DNA from: Acanthochlamys bracteata
Taxonomy: Eukaryota > Streptophyta > Magnoliopsida > Pandanales > Velloziaceae
Assembly (NCBI GenBank): GCA_019914995.1
Contig: CM034128.1
Location: 2,668,501-2,732,500 of the forward strand
Reading direction: 5' to 3'
DNA: 64,000 nt
Of the stretch, positions 33,740 to 47,200 are shown in pieces (the first letter of the stretch is position 1; each line of letters begins with the position of its first letter). The notes under the pieces were generated by a model, which saw only the letters and a program-made list of their open reading frames with translations, made no database searches and had not been told where the DNA came from. Position numbers and translations under genes: made by a program.

Positions 33740-33970
33740 GGAGATGTTTGTCATTACATTCCAAAAAAATAATTTTTTATTTTTTAATTTTATGTTTTTT
33801 AATAAATTTTTAATAAAATTTATTTAAATTTTTAAAAAATATAAAGAAATTTTATATAATAAAATTTTATTATTATATTTTTTATTATTATCTTTTAAAA
33901 ACTAAAACTTATTTTTTAAATAAAATAAATATTTATATTTCAAAAAATATTTTTCAAAATTAATTCCTCC
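33740..33970 (+). mobile_element. AT-rich Tourist-like MITE copy
   Basis: It starts GGAGATGTTTGTCATTACATTCC and ends AATTAATTCCTCC, flanked by TTA (33737-33739) and TAA (33971-33973). The interior follows the family order. Non-coding. Confidence 0.55.
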
Positions 33971-35024
33971 TAAATTGGGCTGCCATTAGAGAGGGAAAAA
34001 ATGCCATTCGCTCTCAACGGTGGATGGACAGCGTGACGTTGTGCGCAACTGTCCAATTTGCCAAATAGGTGAGCCTTCATTGGGACACCCATAAATTTTA
34101 GTTTGGTTTCTTTTCCCCTCTTTTCATCTGCCTCAAATACGCCCGTTCGAGATTGCATTTTTTCAACGATATATTTTAATTTTTTATTTTATATTTTTAA
34201 TATATATTTTATAAATATTTAAAAATTTAAAAAATATAAAAAATTTTTACGTAATAAGATTTTTTTATTATATATTTTTATTATATTTTTAAAAATAAAA
34301 AAATAAAACTTATTTTTTAAAAAAATAAAAATATTTTCTATTTTAAAAAAATTCTATTTTATAAGCATTCCTAAATGCTCGTAAGCAAAATAAAAATTTA
34401 AGTGAGAAGTATAATAGTATCAAAATATTTATTGTTACTTTTTAGACTGTGTTTCAAATATATTTAACTAGATTTTGTAAAACTGAATTTTATAAAGTAG
34501 ACTTCGATATGAAATAAAATTCGGAGTGAATTTGAAGCAAATAAAATAAAATTTGAAGTTAAATTTTGATAAAAGTAAAATTCAATATAAAAATAGAATT
34601 CAGAATGACGATTAAAATACGTAAAATGAACGAAATTAAAATTTAAAAAGAGAAAATAAAATTCAGTGTGTTTGATATAAAAGCAGAAACAAATAGACCG
34701 CAAATATAAATTCGTCGAAAATAAAAGTTGTCAATTGCAACGAAAATATATTCTAAAGGGCATAGCGTGTGGTATCCACGCACTGAAGCAAAAACAGAAT
34801 TTCTCTTTGGGTATCCAAGAGATAACTCCAAACCAACATCTCCATATTCTTCCCTTACAAAACAAGAAAACAGAGTAGATAAGTCTTCTTGGAAAGTTTG
34901 TCTACCCAATTGCTAAAATATTATAAACTATCTTTGCTTTCAAGGCCATACACATTACTACATATATGATATATTAATTATGTTAGTATGCATTGGGTTT
35001 TGAGAAAGTCCGGTTCCGCTTTTA

Positions 35025-35190
35025 GGGTATGTTTTTTCACTAAAATTATTGGCTCACTTTATATTATATAAAAATATATAATAAATTATTTTCAATTAAT
35101 TTTTTATAAAATATTAAAATTTAAATTCACTTCTTAATATTATTTATATTAACTTTTAATAACCTATTTTTAATCTAAAAGAACACATCC
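35025..35190. mobile_element. short MITE-like element
   Basis: About 166 bp with inverted ends GGGTATGTTTTTTCACTAAAAT and, on the other strand from the right, GGATGTGTTCTTTTAGATTAAAA. The interior differs from the main AT-rich family, so this may be a separate small family. Confidence 0.5.
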
Positions 35191-35225
35191 TCAGCACATA
35201 AACACTCGCGCATTGCTTATATCTA

Positions 35226-35440
35226 CGAAAATGTTTAGGAGTGTTTAAAAAAAAAATATTTTTAAAACTTTTAAAAAATAAGTTTTATTTTCTATATTTG
35301 AAAAATAATAAAAATAATTAATAAAAATATTTTATAACGTATAAATTTTTTGTACTTTTAATATTTTAAAAAATTTTAAAAAATTTTATTAAAAATATAA
35401 AATAAAAAATTGGAAGAAAAAATATTTCCCAAACATAACC
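35226..35440 (-). mobile_element. AT-rich Tourist-like MITE copy (inverted)
   Basis: It opens GTTTAGGAGTGTTTAAAA and closes TTTCCCAAACATAACCTA. The internal motifs are in reverse complement relative to the 11021-11279 copy. Non-coding. Confidence 0.5.
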
Positions 35441-36234
35441 TATAACTCTATACATGCATTATTACATAATATTGTCGGTGATATGAGGAACATAAACATT
35501 AGTTAAGGAAAACTTACTTAGACTTTACCTTTAGATTATTAGATGATGACTTACGTAGATTGTATGACTTTTGAGAGCGTGACAAGAACGCGCCTTGTAT
35601 CTTGATCTTTGCATTATTAATTATGTAATGCGTTTAGTTTGATATCTATTTCGAGATTTTATTTATAGATTTTATTATTTATATTTTGTTAAATCTTCAA
35701 ATTAGATTAGAATTGTTCTAGTAGTAAAAAGATCAAAATATATTTAAATAAACAACGGGCTAGCTTAAAATTGAACTAAATTAAACTCTAACTCAGTATG
35801 CTTAAAACTCATACTTGTAATAGTTTCATATTAGTGCGGCGTTAGAAAGAAAAGATAAGCTCCTAACCTAATAAAGATTTTGGAAGATATAATATTAGAG
35901 GCGTGTGGTTTCCACAAGCAACAATAATCTATAATTATTTTTGTCTTAACAATCTGAAATCAGGAAGATGCAGCTCACCTTCATTGTTAGTTGTTGAAAG
36001 AGTTGAAATATAATAGATACATCTGTCCACATGTTTTCTTAATTACAAAGTTTTAGTTTATATATATACTAATGTTTGTTATTTATTAAACCCAAACCAG
36101 TGAAGTAAACATGGTACAGTCCACAGATTTCAACATGTAAGTTGTTTTCTCCATTCTTATAAATTCCATCAGTGTTTGCTTCTCAAGTAGCCAAGCCAAA
36201 CATTTGAGGAAACAGAGGGAAAGAAAAGAGATTT

Positions 36235-37731
36235 ATGAAGAGCTCTCTCAATTTCAACTTCATGAGCATTTCAATAATGTTTTCTATAGTGATCTTGTTT
36301 GGCTTCTTGTGTTCTCTTGCAAGCTCTCAGCAGCAAACTACTTCAGATTCGTGCAGCACTAACAATCTCATGAGTACTAATGTCACCAATCTCATTCCCT
36401 TCAACACTTCTTTACTCAACTGCTTCTCTGCTTGGAGCTCTCAAGGCTTCGTTCTAAGGGTATGTATATATATAAGCTTCATATATATTTGTACAGAAAC
36501 GTTAAAGCGCTCTGAATTTAATTCTAAATTAACTCGTTTGAAATATATCAATAGCTTCTAACAGTAGTACTTCTATTGACATTTTCAGTATGAGAAGAGT
36601 GGCCGAGACCTATGGAGCTTTGTTCTATCAGCACCAGACACAAGCTCCTACGTCGCAATCGGTTTCTCCTCCGACGGTAAAATGGTCGGAAGTAGCGCGA
36701 TAGCCGGTTGGATCACGAGCAGCGGCATGGGAATAGCGAAGCAGTACAGTCTCGGCGGTACAGACTCCAGTGACTGCCCGCCGGATCAAGGATATCTCAA
36801 GCTTGTGAAAGGGAAGACTGTGATCATATCGCAGTCTTCCCGTCTCTACTTAGCTTTCCAACTCAACACTTCACAGCCGCAGCGGTATTTGATCTACGCG
36901 GTTGGTCCTAGGAACAGATTGCCATCTTCTGATAGCTATTTATCTGAGCACCGGACCAAGGCTTCTGCATCCGTCAACTATGTCACCGGTGAGGGTATAT
37001 ATATGCATCCTTCATATATACATAGACATTCAATTTCTTAAACAGTATGCACAGACATGTTGGTCTACTGATTTTGGTATAGAAGCCCTCGACTGACATA
37101 TATGAATAAATCGTGTGCAGGTGTGGCAACAGATGCTGGAAATGGATCAGGAATCAGCTCGGAGAGGAAACATGCAATACTGGTGATACTGGGGTGGGGA
37201 GTACTCGTACCTATTGGAATCATGTTCGCAAGATACTTCAAGCACTGGGATCCTCAGTGGTTCTATTCCCATATCTCCATCCAAGGTATCGGATTCCTCC
37301 TAGGCCTTGCCGGAATCATCACCGGATTCAGCTTAGATGACGAAGGTGAAGGCGATGTGGACTCCCACAAGGTTCTTGGTATTTGCATCCTAGTCTTTGG
37401 TTGCCTTCAGGTAGGTAATTAAGCTTAAAAGAAAGTTGGATAGCGTTTCTGATGACAGCTAGCTAGCTTTTAACTGCAGCTTCTTTTTTGTTAGGTGGTG
37501 GCGATTTTGGCACGACCGGGTAAATCATCAAAGGTAAGGAAGTACTGGAACTGGTACCACTGGTACGTCGGGAGGACGGCTGTCGCTTGCGGAATCGGGA
37601 ACATATTCTTTGGTCTCTCAATAGCTCATGAGAGCAGTTCATGGAGCATCGGCTATGGCATCTTCCTTGCGATTTGGGCTGTTGCCTGCCTAGTCCTAGA
37701 GGTTATTATGTGGATCAATGGAGACTCTTGA
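36235..37731 (+). CDS. cytochrome b561 and DOMON domain protein
   Basis: Plasma-membrane redox protein that is thought to carry electrons between ascorbate and apoplastic or cytosolic acceptors through haem b. Exons: 36235-36459, 36589-36988, 37121-37410, 37495-37731 (1152 nt, 383 aa). Residues 1-31 are a signal peptide. The DOMON domain spans about residues 50-190, including YVAIGFSSDGKMVGSSAIAGW with the Met expected as an axial haem ligand. The cytochrome b561 part follows from about residue 224 with five hydrophobic segments. Four histidines at family positions (226, 259, 291, 327, in KHAI, YSHIS, SHKV and WYHWY) supply the two b-type haems. The last exon is fully open to TGA. Length and order match plant CYBDOM proteins related to AIR12-type DOMON proteins. 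Confidence 0.93.
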
Positions 37732-38645
37732 TCATATGAATTTATACAAATTTTTGGCTGTTTCCTTTACAGAGCGACTGATAGGTAGCTAGTCAGGGAG
37801 GTATTAGGCATTGCACTATAGTCTATACATGGATGTGTTTTACCATTTTCATTTATGTTGTGCCCCCTTCTATTTGTTTTTGAACAATGAGTCCCAAATC
37901 ATCTGTAAGAAACTCCGTTATGAATTCCAAAATATCACATTCTTACTGACGCAATGAGAATGCATACTTCAGACTTTCATTCGACCCGTTGAGAAACGGT
38001 TTCTCAAGCATTCCATCATTCGTCGAAGGCTCGAAGCTCGGTAGATGGGTTTGAACCATCGGTGAGCTGGTTTGGTTAGGCAGGTTCGACCACGTTAAAA
38101 TGGCGTGCTCAAGTCAGGAGCTAGGCTTTGAAGTGTTTTCCTTTTTAACTTTTCATTTCTTTAAAAATGCTCTATAGATTATAAAAATTCTTTTAAAATT
38201 TTTATAAATATAAATTAATTAAACTTCATAAAATCTTTATGTATTTTTTCAGCTACTATGATAGATTAGTTTTTCAAAAAATAGTATTTTCAAACAAATA
38301 TCTTATATCAAGTAATTCCAAAGGACGTATTTATCTACTATTTAAACTTTACTTTTTTTTTTAACTCAATTTTAATATAAACTAAATAAAAAATAAAATA
38401 AATTTTTCTATCAATTTTTTTTTTCAAAATTTCTATTTTAAAACTTACTATTAATACAAAATTAATATATAAACTTATTTTTTTAAACAAACGCAAACAC
38501 ACCCTAAAAGAAAAGATAAACCACAAGCATTATCTAACTGTTCGTTCATCAATTAATTTCTTAAAAATAACCAATATACACTGGGAACTACGGAGGATGC
38601 TTAGTAATATCGATTGCAGTAACTATAAGAAGGCGGTTAAATCGC
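37732..38645. other. convergent region between DOMON-b561 and bZIP genes
   Basis: This holds both 3' UTRs. 38147-38520 is AT-rich, with a possible decayed element copy at about 38150-38325. A 130-bp patch of higher complexity (37985-38115) has no gene or tRNA structure that I can support. Confidence 0.45.
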
Positions 38646-41445
38646 TCATTTTAATGAAGTTTTGTTTGTGCTCTGATCTTGAGCTTCGAAGACGGACACT
38701 CTATTTTTCTGCTCTTTGGGTTGTTGGTCCATCTGAGTTTGTGTATGAGATAGCTGGTTCTGTTGGGACTGGAGTTGGAGTTGCTGAAGCTGATGAGCTG
38801 TTAAGATAGACTGCATCGCGTGATTGTAGTTGTAGTATTGCTGGCTGGATCAAAAGTGGGAGGCCCTAAAGTTTGTTGTTTGCCCGCTACTTTGAACTGC
38901 TGTACCTGTTGCAATCCTCAGTCTCTGAATTTCCTCCCTGAGAGCATCATTCAATGCTGCACCAAGAAAATGTGTATCTATTATAAGGTGCACATACAGC
39001 AGAAGAGGCCGTTGCAACAGTAGAGTTAACCACATATTCTTCTCTAAGCAATCTTAAAATTATTAATGAGAAGAAGATGCTTCAATGCAAAAGAGTCAAA
39101 ACTTTGGAGTTATAAACGTATAGTTGTTCATGTGAAGTCTCTTGCTTGGATATTGTAATAGAGAAATATTGCCATTACCATTCTGGAGGTTTGTTTGCTG
39201 CTCCATTGTCTGCAAACGAAGCCTCAGTTCACTGTTTTCAGCAGCAAGACTTGTGGTATCTCTCTGTACCAAAAACACAACCCAAAACAATTTATAAATT
39301 AACATGCCAACTTTCAACGTAGTGAAAAACAGTTATCTCAAAGATCAGCCACTCAATAAATAGATATGGCACACCGCTTGAGTGTAAGACCACACTTCCA
39401 CGGTTATCATTTGATGAATGACCACCAAAGGCAACAAGGAAGCTGCTTAGAAGAGCAGGTCTTCAGTAGAAAACAAATTTTCCACATTCAAATACGCAGT
39501 ATCTAGAGCTAAATACTTTAAAATGTAAAGATGGTCAGAGGGAACAGCTTTCACATACATAAGAAACAAATTGAAAAACAACACCATTTGATCCTCGCTT
39601 TCACAATCCACAGTAAATTCTTACCTGCAACATGGCTAATTGAGCTGACAGAGTTGTTGCTTCTGTTTGCAGTGCCTGCACTCTTTTTTCAAGCTCCGCA
39701 ATGTAACGCATTTTTCTTTCCTTTGACCGAGCAGCTGACTGCCTATTAGCCCAGATCCTATCACATGCATTGCACAAAAGATTAAACAAAAAATTAGGAT
39801 GAAATGTAATAAATGAGAATGGATAAACTAAGCTTGCATGTAAGAAACAGGTTAATCCTCATCGGTTGAACCCCATCAGCCAGTCCTTAACAGCGCAGAG
39901 GTTAATCCCCATCGGTTTTTGCTCTTTATTTCAGAATAAAGTGCAAAAAGTACTGCTAAAATGTCTAATATTAAAGGTGCTCGAAATGGAAAAGTGATTC
40001 TTTCAGATCAGTTTTCTGATATTTAGGAAACAGGAAACTGGAATATGGCACAAATACATCTCAAGAAAAAGATACATAGGTGAAATGAAGATAGGTTCAT
40101 TAACCCTTCGTCCAAGTACTTAATCAAATTACAATCAGAAGTTAATAATTGTTCAACTGCTATAAGCTTCCCACTTTGCTTAGAGCAATAGGTTTTGTTT
40201 TGTTTTTTAAACACTTCATTGTCAGATGTATTTTCAGAAGTTAGAAAGAGCGACTGCCTTTTACTATGTATGATAAGAAGAAAAGATTAATGTTAAGAAG
40301 AAAATATTTATTTTGGACTCTCAGGATCATGGAATCAATTGAAGAGGCACAACCCAGACATAGGAAAATCACATAGGATCAACTCAGAGAATTTTATCCA
40401 ACACGGTTCCAGTTTGAAGATGATAGCAACATGAGCTAGAAGACTGCTCGATTTGTTATAGTTCAGTGCAATAACATTCACTTCTGCAGCTACACCTAAT
40501 GAGCCTGCTAGGCAAAAAGAACTGAAACATGCTTTCTATAATGATATGGAAAAATCTTCTACAACTTAGAATGGCACTAAACAGTGAACAACTCTATCAG
40601 AGTAAAGCTTCAGTGATGAGTATTAGCCTTCCTATAACCTTTGAATTGGTTTGTAGCATATCAAGAACACTAAAACAACCTTCCATTCCCAACTATTAAC
40701 CAACAACATAACATTTGACAAACTTTTCAGAGTCCTAACCTATGATCTTTCGTTACCTACGCAAACTGACTCTCCAATTTCAGAACTTCATACTTGAGGC
40801 ATAGTCCAAATTGCAAAGACTACTGTCCTAAGTCCTCCAAAACAACATTAAGTTCTAGCAATGAGACAACTAAGCATCAAGGTACCAAGTTTAGCAATTA
40901 CACCCAAACCTCTTTGCTCGCTTTGGATCCAGAAGTGCCAGATCAGCAAGCTTCTGTGCAGACAAAGCCTTCTTTGCTTCAACAGGGGACAACCCTTCCA
41001 AGTTCAAGTTTCCCAGCACCTCTGGCTTCAGTGACGTCGACTCATCCATTGACTGACTATGCTGGTGCCTAGCTTTAGGCCCGGAACGACTTTCCCTTTG
41101 AACAACTGGACCAGAAACCGGAGTATTCTCCAGCAACGCAAAACTCGAGTTCGTCGAACAAGAACCAACCTTGTCCATATCAATGTACATAGAAATGACA
41201 TCTTCTTCAGTTTCATCAGAAAGAACAGAACTGTTACCAGAACCAACAATACCAAGATTACTATCAAAGGTGATATCATCAGGAAGGCCAAGAATTTCTG
41301 AATGAGCTCGTCGGTGACCGGTGCTTCTGGGTGGGTTTTCCGGCATTCGGCTTATATCATGACTGAAAATGACACTGTTGCTATTACTACTACCACCACT
41401 AGTACCATGAACTGCAGGTGAATTCTTCTCCATTTCCTTCTCCAT
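38646..41445 (-). CDS. group I bZIP transcription factor with in-frame TGA before the Gln-rich tail
   Basis: Plant group I bZIP (VIP1/RF2/bZIP18/bZIP52 relatives), nuclear DNA-binding regulators that often shuttle under 14-3-3 control. Exons (minus): 41445-40910, 39757-39625, 39263-39179, then 38956 leftward. Residues about 30-50 hold [15 protein letters not shown], the conserved phosphorylatable motif. The basic region starts at residue 180 ([15 protein letters not shown]) with Lys at the invariant-Arg position, diagnostic of group I. The leucine zipper follows through [11 protein letters not shown] and ALREEIQRL. In exon 4 the frame meets TGA at 38852-38850 (286 aa), yet the same frame continues with [20 protein letters not shown] and a Gln-rich tail typical of relatives, to TGA at 38648-38646. 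The coordinates include this extended tail. Either a premature stop or a sequence error is likely. The ATG at 41445 follows a UUG-initiated extension that I do not use. Confidence 0.85.
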
Positions 41446-44263
41446 TGAAGTTTGCAAGCCAAAATTAAAAAGAAAAATAAAAAAAGAATTGGATATTTAG
41501 CAGATTGGAAGTTTCTTTCTTGTTCTTGTAAGAAGAATTGAAACCCTAGAGAAAGATTGAAACAATATAAGTAAAAAAGAAGTGTTCCATGATCCAGCTA
41601 CCGATTTTGCTCTTCATTGAGTGATCAATCAAGAACACTGAACAAAACAAAAAATCCAACAGAATAATGTCTGGAAATCTTTGCATGGACGGAGCAAACA
41701 ATGAATGAATAATAAATTTTTGGTAAGAAATTAAAAGTGAGTCAATTATTTCTGGAAGCGAATCAAAGAAACATAAATAAGAAATTTATTATTTTGATGA
41801 GTAGTAACAAAATAAGTTTTTAGTCTACTGATTAATAAGAAATTTACTATTTTTTGTAGTGATATGGTTGACTCATGCCAATTAAAATTTATGTTGATTA
41901 TTTATTTTTGTCTCAGAAATTTTCTGGTCTCCTTAGTAATGAATATAGATGTACTATCGCTGTCAGTCTGTGGACCATTACCGTGGATATTCTTTTACAA
42001 ACATTTGGGCCCTGCTTAACTATTAATTGTTCAATAACACATAACTGGGGCCCAAATTCTTTTCATTTTGCAACGTTTGTGCTTATAATTTAAAAAATAT
42101 TTATTATCTATCTAAAAAATAAGTTCGTGATATAATACCAAAACGAATTTAATCAAATTGATCTAAAATATGAGTTAAATTTAATTTTATTATCTATATC
42201 TATTTAAGATTTTTATGGTCTGTTTTATTTCAAAACAAAATAGTTCATTTTATTTTAGAAAAATATTCTGTTTATTAAAAAATAATTATCGCTATATTTT
42301 AGAATAAATAGACTATTTTATTTTAAGATAAATAGTTTGCTTCATCTAATTTATTATAGAACATATAATTTATATCAATTTAATTTATAAAAAAATTCAC
42401 CGCCGAAGAGCATGTGTTAAAAATAATTTAATCTCATATTATTTATTAGTAATTTTGAAATAATATTGATAAAAAATTTAGGCTCAATTTTTTCATAGTC
42501 TGTTAATTTCGAAAAAAATTTTAAGTTCGTTGCATAGATGAACACATTAATGCTAGGTACCTACTAGAAAAAAATTGAACTGTTTGGGATGAATGGATTG
42601 CATAGAATCTATTAGCACCAAGATCTATACTCACCAGACCAGTATGGACAAATTCTGATGCGTTTGGTTAAGCTTTTCCAACTTCTTAAAAAGTATTTTT
42701 TAAAATTTATATTTTAAAATATTTTTTATAATATTATACATAATTTATTTTAAAATTTAAAAAAATTTATATCGTTAAATATTATTATTTAAAAAAAATT
42801 TATTAGAAAAAATTTTGCTTTTATAATATTATTAGAATTTTAAACAATTTTGTTACATCTATGATCTATAATCTATGTTTAAGTTTGATTTATCTTATTA
42901 TATTATAACGATTACTACGAAGAGCATATACAATTCTCAAAAAACAAAGTTTCTAGTATTTATGAAAGAAATAATTATTGAAAATAACACAGATAGTGTG
43001 TTTTAATTGTACAAAATGTATTTGTTTACTGTATTTTAATTTATTCTAAATTTTTTAAACTTATCTTTAATTTAGTTCTTACGAAATTCAATTCTATCAA
43101 ATTTAGTTCATCAAAAAATTTTTAATTAAAACACACTCTACTCATATAATATTGTCAAAAGAGTTAAAGTAGTAATCATCTATTTTAATATTTGATATTT
43201 CAATAATGATTAGTTTTATGTTTTACAATTAACAAAAGAAAAATAATTTCTTCTCACAAAAAGATATTAAGAATTTTATTTCAGTATTTAAAATTTTAAT
43301 GTCAGTAATGCCAATGTTTTTTCTCAAAAAAGAGAATTATATTATATTTTATGATATCTTTACGAAAAGTTCTAACATTATAAAGAAAACATTATAAATT
43401 TATTAACAAATTGAATTATATAATCTTGAATCTTTGATAACTTACAAAATAGCTACGCATTAATTTAATTGATGCTTTTATATTAAAAGCTGAACTAATA
43501 ATTCATAATAATATTTAATTTGGAAAGGTGTCCTTTTCTTTTCTGAAAATACATATACCTCGTAGAAAATAGATCAATTCACGCTAAAGATAACGAGATG
43601 GTTTTTAAACGTGCATTGACTTTGATTTGTGAACTAAGTACGTATTTAAAAAGTCCGTAATTTTATTTTTATTTCATCAAATTTTAAATTTTAAATAATT
43701 TATATATTTTAATTATACAAAAATTTTAAAATTTTATTTTTATATATGAAAATTTAATTTTAACTTTTTTATTTATATATTGTTTAATATAATTATATTT
43801 TATAATTTTTAATATATTTTAAAAAATATTGAAACATAAATATTAAATTTTAGTTTTATTTTATTTTCTAAAAAATTCTAATATTTAATTTTTATTTTAT
43901 GAAATTCGATAATTTGAAAGACGCAATAAACCCTAAATCAATGAAGATCAAATCAAAATAATATCACTAAGAACGTATGGAATCATAAAAAACTGTTGCA
44001 TCCAAAAAATAGCATAATTCTTACTCTTAACAAAATCTTGAGCAGTAATTTCTACTAGCACCGACACCGTTGCCAAAAAAAATCTTTAAAGATAAAAGTT
44101 CTTTCCAGATCCCAGTTCAAGGTTCAATTGATGGAGCTTCCCAGATTAAAACAAATAGACTAACCTCTCTCTCTCTCTATCCATTTCTCGGAATTACTAA
44201 GCTAACAACACTTCTTCACTCCATTTTAAGAAGTACCACTGGATCCTTGATTAGCTCGCTGCA
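41446..44263. other. divergent intergenic region, bZIP to first SDR gene
   Basis: Promoters of both genes lie at its ends. The middle is very AT-rich (42080-43920) with one possible decayed element at about 42657-42850 beginning TGCGTTTGGTTAAGCTTTTCC. I see no gene. A short CT run (44167-44181) lies in the probable 5' UTR of the SDR gene. Confidence 0.45.
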
Positions 44264-47200
44264 ATGCTGGTTCTTGCTCTCTGTGCTGCTGGGCTCGGCT
44301 TCGCCCTTGTCAAATTCGCACTTGCTGAAGGTAATCTATTCAAAAAATTTGGATGTTGATGGATTTCAGAGTGGATATTGATTCTTTTAGCTTTCTGGTT
44401 ATTAATGTGAGCTGAAAATTAAGTGGGTTTCTTGTTGGAGTAACAACAGATTAGTTTCATAGAAGTTAGATGGTTGTATATTATAAAATTTTCCTATAGA
44501 CAATGGTGATGGAGTTTAAATGATTCTAATTAACATGCTTGCTAGCAGCATTTGTGATGTGTATCTCCATATGAATGTTTCATTTTAATTATACATGTAG
44601 AGTTATGGGTTAAGGGAGCGGGAAAATTGTGTCTTTAAGACGTTGACTTTGTGGTTCTCATCTTTGTAGCGACAGCAGTAAGGCATCCATGTATATGTGC
44701 TTAGAAAGAAAATTTTTGAATGAGTTGAGTCAAGTTGAGTTTCATAATATTGAGTTTACATTGAGCAATATTTTGATCCGTGGATCTATGCTTTTTTAGT
44801 TTTGATGAATGAATTTAGTAAAAGAAACTAACCGTGTTATGGCAGCAGTTGACGATTTGCTGTGTTGTGTGTTTAGGGGATTTCACTTTGATGTCCAAAA
44901 GTCATCCTAAGCGCAAAGATATTGAGGGCAAGGTAAATAATGTTTCACTAATATTGAGAAGTATTTAATCCATTCCCACGTTCATGTGAAATCCTCTGTA
45001 TTTTCTGGAACTAAGATGTGCATATGTAAATAGGTTGTGTGGATTACTGGTGCAAGCCAAGGAATCGGTAAGCAAATCTAATCTTCAGTTTATCCTTGTT
45101 ATGTGTCGATTTTCTCGTCTGTTTTATGGTATGCATATTATAGCATGTAGAAGTGTGTTCATGTTGTATGCATGTTATAGCATGTAGAAGTGTGTACATG
45201 CAACATGAACATAACAAATATATATGTGTCCGATTATTGAACGGTTGAGCATTTGAATTGGCTGCTACTTATTCTCTCTTCCTTGGTGTCTTTGAGAAAC
45301 GCATTTTAGCATCATTATCTCATTGTCGAAAAGACATAACAACTCCAGATAAAGGAAGAAATGCATATGATGTTATCTTATATATTTGTCTAAAGCTGAG
45401 CTGCTTCTGTGTGCTCTGATTGCAATCAATTCCAGGGGAGGTTCTAGCGAAGTGCTTTGCAAGTCTAGGAGCAAAGTTGATACTTTCTGCAAGAAATATA
45501 GCTGCCCTGGAACGAGTCAAGGCTGAGATTCTTGGTAAATAGCCTGCTGCCTACTGTTTTTCCTATTGAAGCATTCGTCGCTAATGTGGCTGTACTTTTA
45601 TATTCCACAAGGTGCTAATATTCTTGCTTTTCTTTTTTGCACTCAGAAACATATAGCGACTGTTATGTTGAAATTTTGCCCTTGGACATTTCATCTGGGG
45701 AGGAGACTCTTAAAGAAGCAGTCGAGAAGGCAGAATCCTTCTTCTCTGGGTCTGGTGTTCACTATATGGTCCATAATGCAGCCTACGACCCTGCGGTATG
45801 TCTTAAAAATTTCCACTGCTCTTAGATGTCTAGATGAGTCTACTTAAGGTTGTAAATATCCTCTTCTCATTACACTTTAAAATTTTCTGCCAGCCAAAAC
45901 CAGCTCTAGAGATGACTGAAGAAGATGTTTTGGTATGTCATTAGCACCGCACCGCACCCTAGTTCATGATGTACAAATACTTGGAGATAACCTTGTTTCT
46001 CTTATTTTACTTACTAGAAAATGTTCAAAACAAATGATGTGGGAACAATAACAATCACTCGACTTCTTGCACCATTTATGCTGAAGAGAGGGAGTGGTCA
46101 TTTTGTTGTGGTATCTTGTACCAACCCATGATTTCTTTTTTTCCCCCCTAAAGTTCATAGCTGTAGAAATGACAGAACTTTTATATATTGCTCTTCCTTG
46201 TTCTTATACCATATAATCACACAAACAGATCAGCAGTGCCACAGGAAAGTTGCCTTCTCCTGGTCAAGCTGTTTATTCGGCATCTAAATTTGCTTTAATG
46301 GGATATTTTCACACCTTGCGCTCTGAGGTAATGACATAGCAGATTCTGTCTTGCCTTAAAATTTAAAGTAGAGGTCATATGCACTCATAATTCTGGACAA
46401 GTATTTTCAGATGTGTCTCAGAAGCTCAAGATTTTCTAGTAACTATCTGTACTCATGTATGAAACTCTTTTCTTATTGTAGCTCTACCATCAAGGCATCA
46501 GAGTTACTGTTGTTTGTCCTGGTCCAATAGCCTCTAAACCAAAATCATCTGGGCACAAACCTGAGGTTCTACTATGAAACTCAATTCTTTTGTTTGTTTG
46601 CTCCATTCAGTGTAAAAGACAATTTCCATATAAGAGCACTTTGTCTTTAATTCTTTATCGGTTAAACCTGGTTGAAATGCATCTCTCCACACTTCCTATG
46701 TATTCATATTATATAGCTGAATTTAGCTGCAGAAATTTTCTTGAATTTGGTTGAAGACTTGCCACTGGTCCTGCAGTAGGGAGTTGCTACATATCTTTGC
46801 CACTCTCCTTAAAAATGATACACAAGTTTGTGCAAGTTTTATTGATGAGATGGATCGCGTTCCAGTATAAATCACTTGGTTATATCAGATAGTACCTCAT
46901 GGCTTATTTTTCTCATCAAATCCTTTTAAACATACTGCCCCGTGATGATTTCCTTTAGAAACAGTCGCACATAGTACCCATCCTTTCCTGTTTGCTATGG
47001 TTTTAAGAAGGTAAAATTACATCTGGAAGTTACTACATGAGCTAGCTTGTCCACTTTGTTACAATCTGGTAATATTGATTACTTCGCGTCTGACTAAGAT
47101 CGTGTATTTGCATATGAGAATCAGGCATCATACTTATATTAATAGAAACCAAGATTTGTAAAATATCTCAATCTTAATATTTGTCACCTTTCTCCTGGGT

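Larger units (their letters stand above)
32967..36234. other. 3.3-kb AT-rich intergenic region with several element copies
   Basis: AT-rich element copies lie at about 33740-33970, 34170-34383, 35025-35190 and 35226-35440, with a more decayed one near 33320-33480. A run of AATAAAATT-type imperfect repeats fills 34480-34680. Near 35881 is a short match to the dispersed repeat at 14751. Open frames here (for example minus 34643-34909) look random. The last few hundred bases should be the DOMON-b561 promoter. Confidence 0.5.

Noticed and set aside
34643-34909. 88-codon minus-strand frame
   Set aside because: Embedded in AT-rich repeats with an overlapping plus-strand frame of equal quality; no protein-like features.
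37985-38115. possible tRNA (GGTTTGAACC and GGTTCGACC-like boxes)
   Set aside because: I could not fold a cloverleaf: no matching acceptor stem or A-box at the right spacing.
38597-38809. plus-strand 70-codon frame
   Set aside because: It is the antisense shadow of the Gln-rich tail of the bZIP gene.
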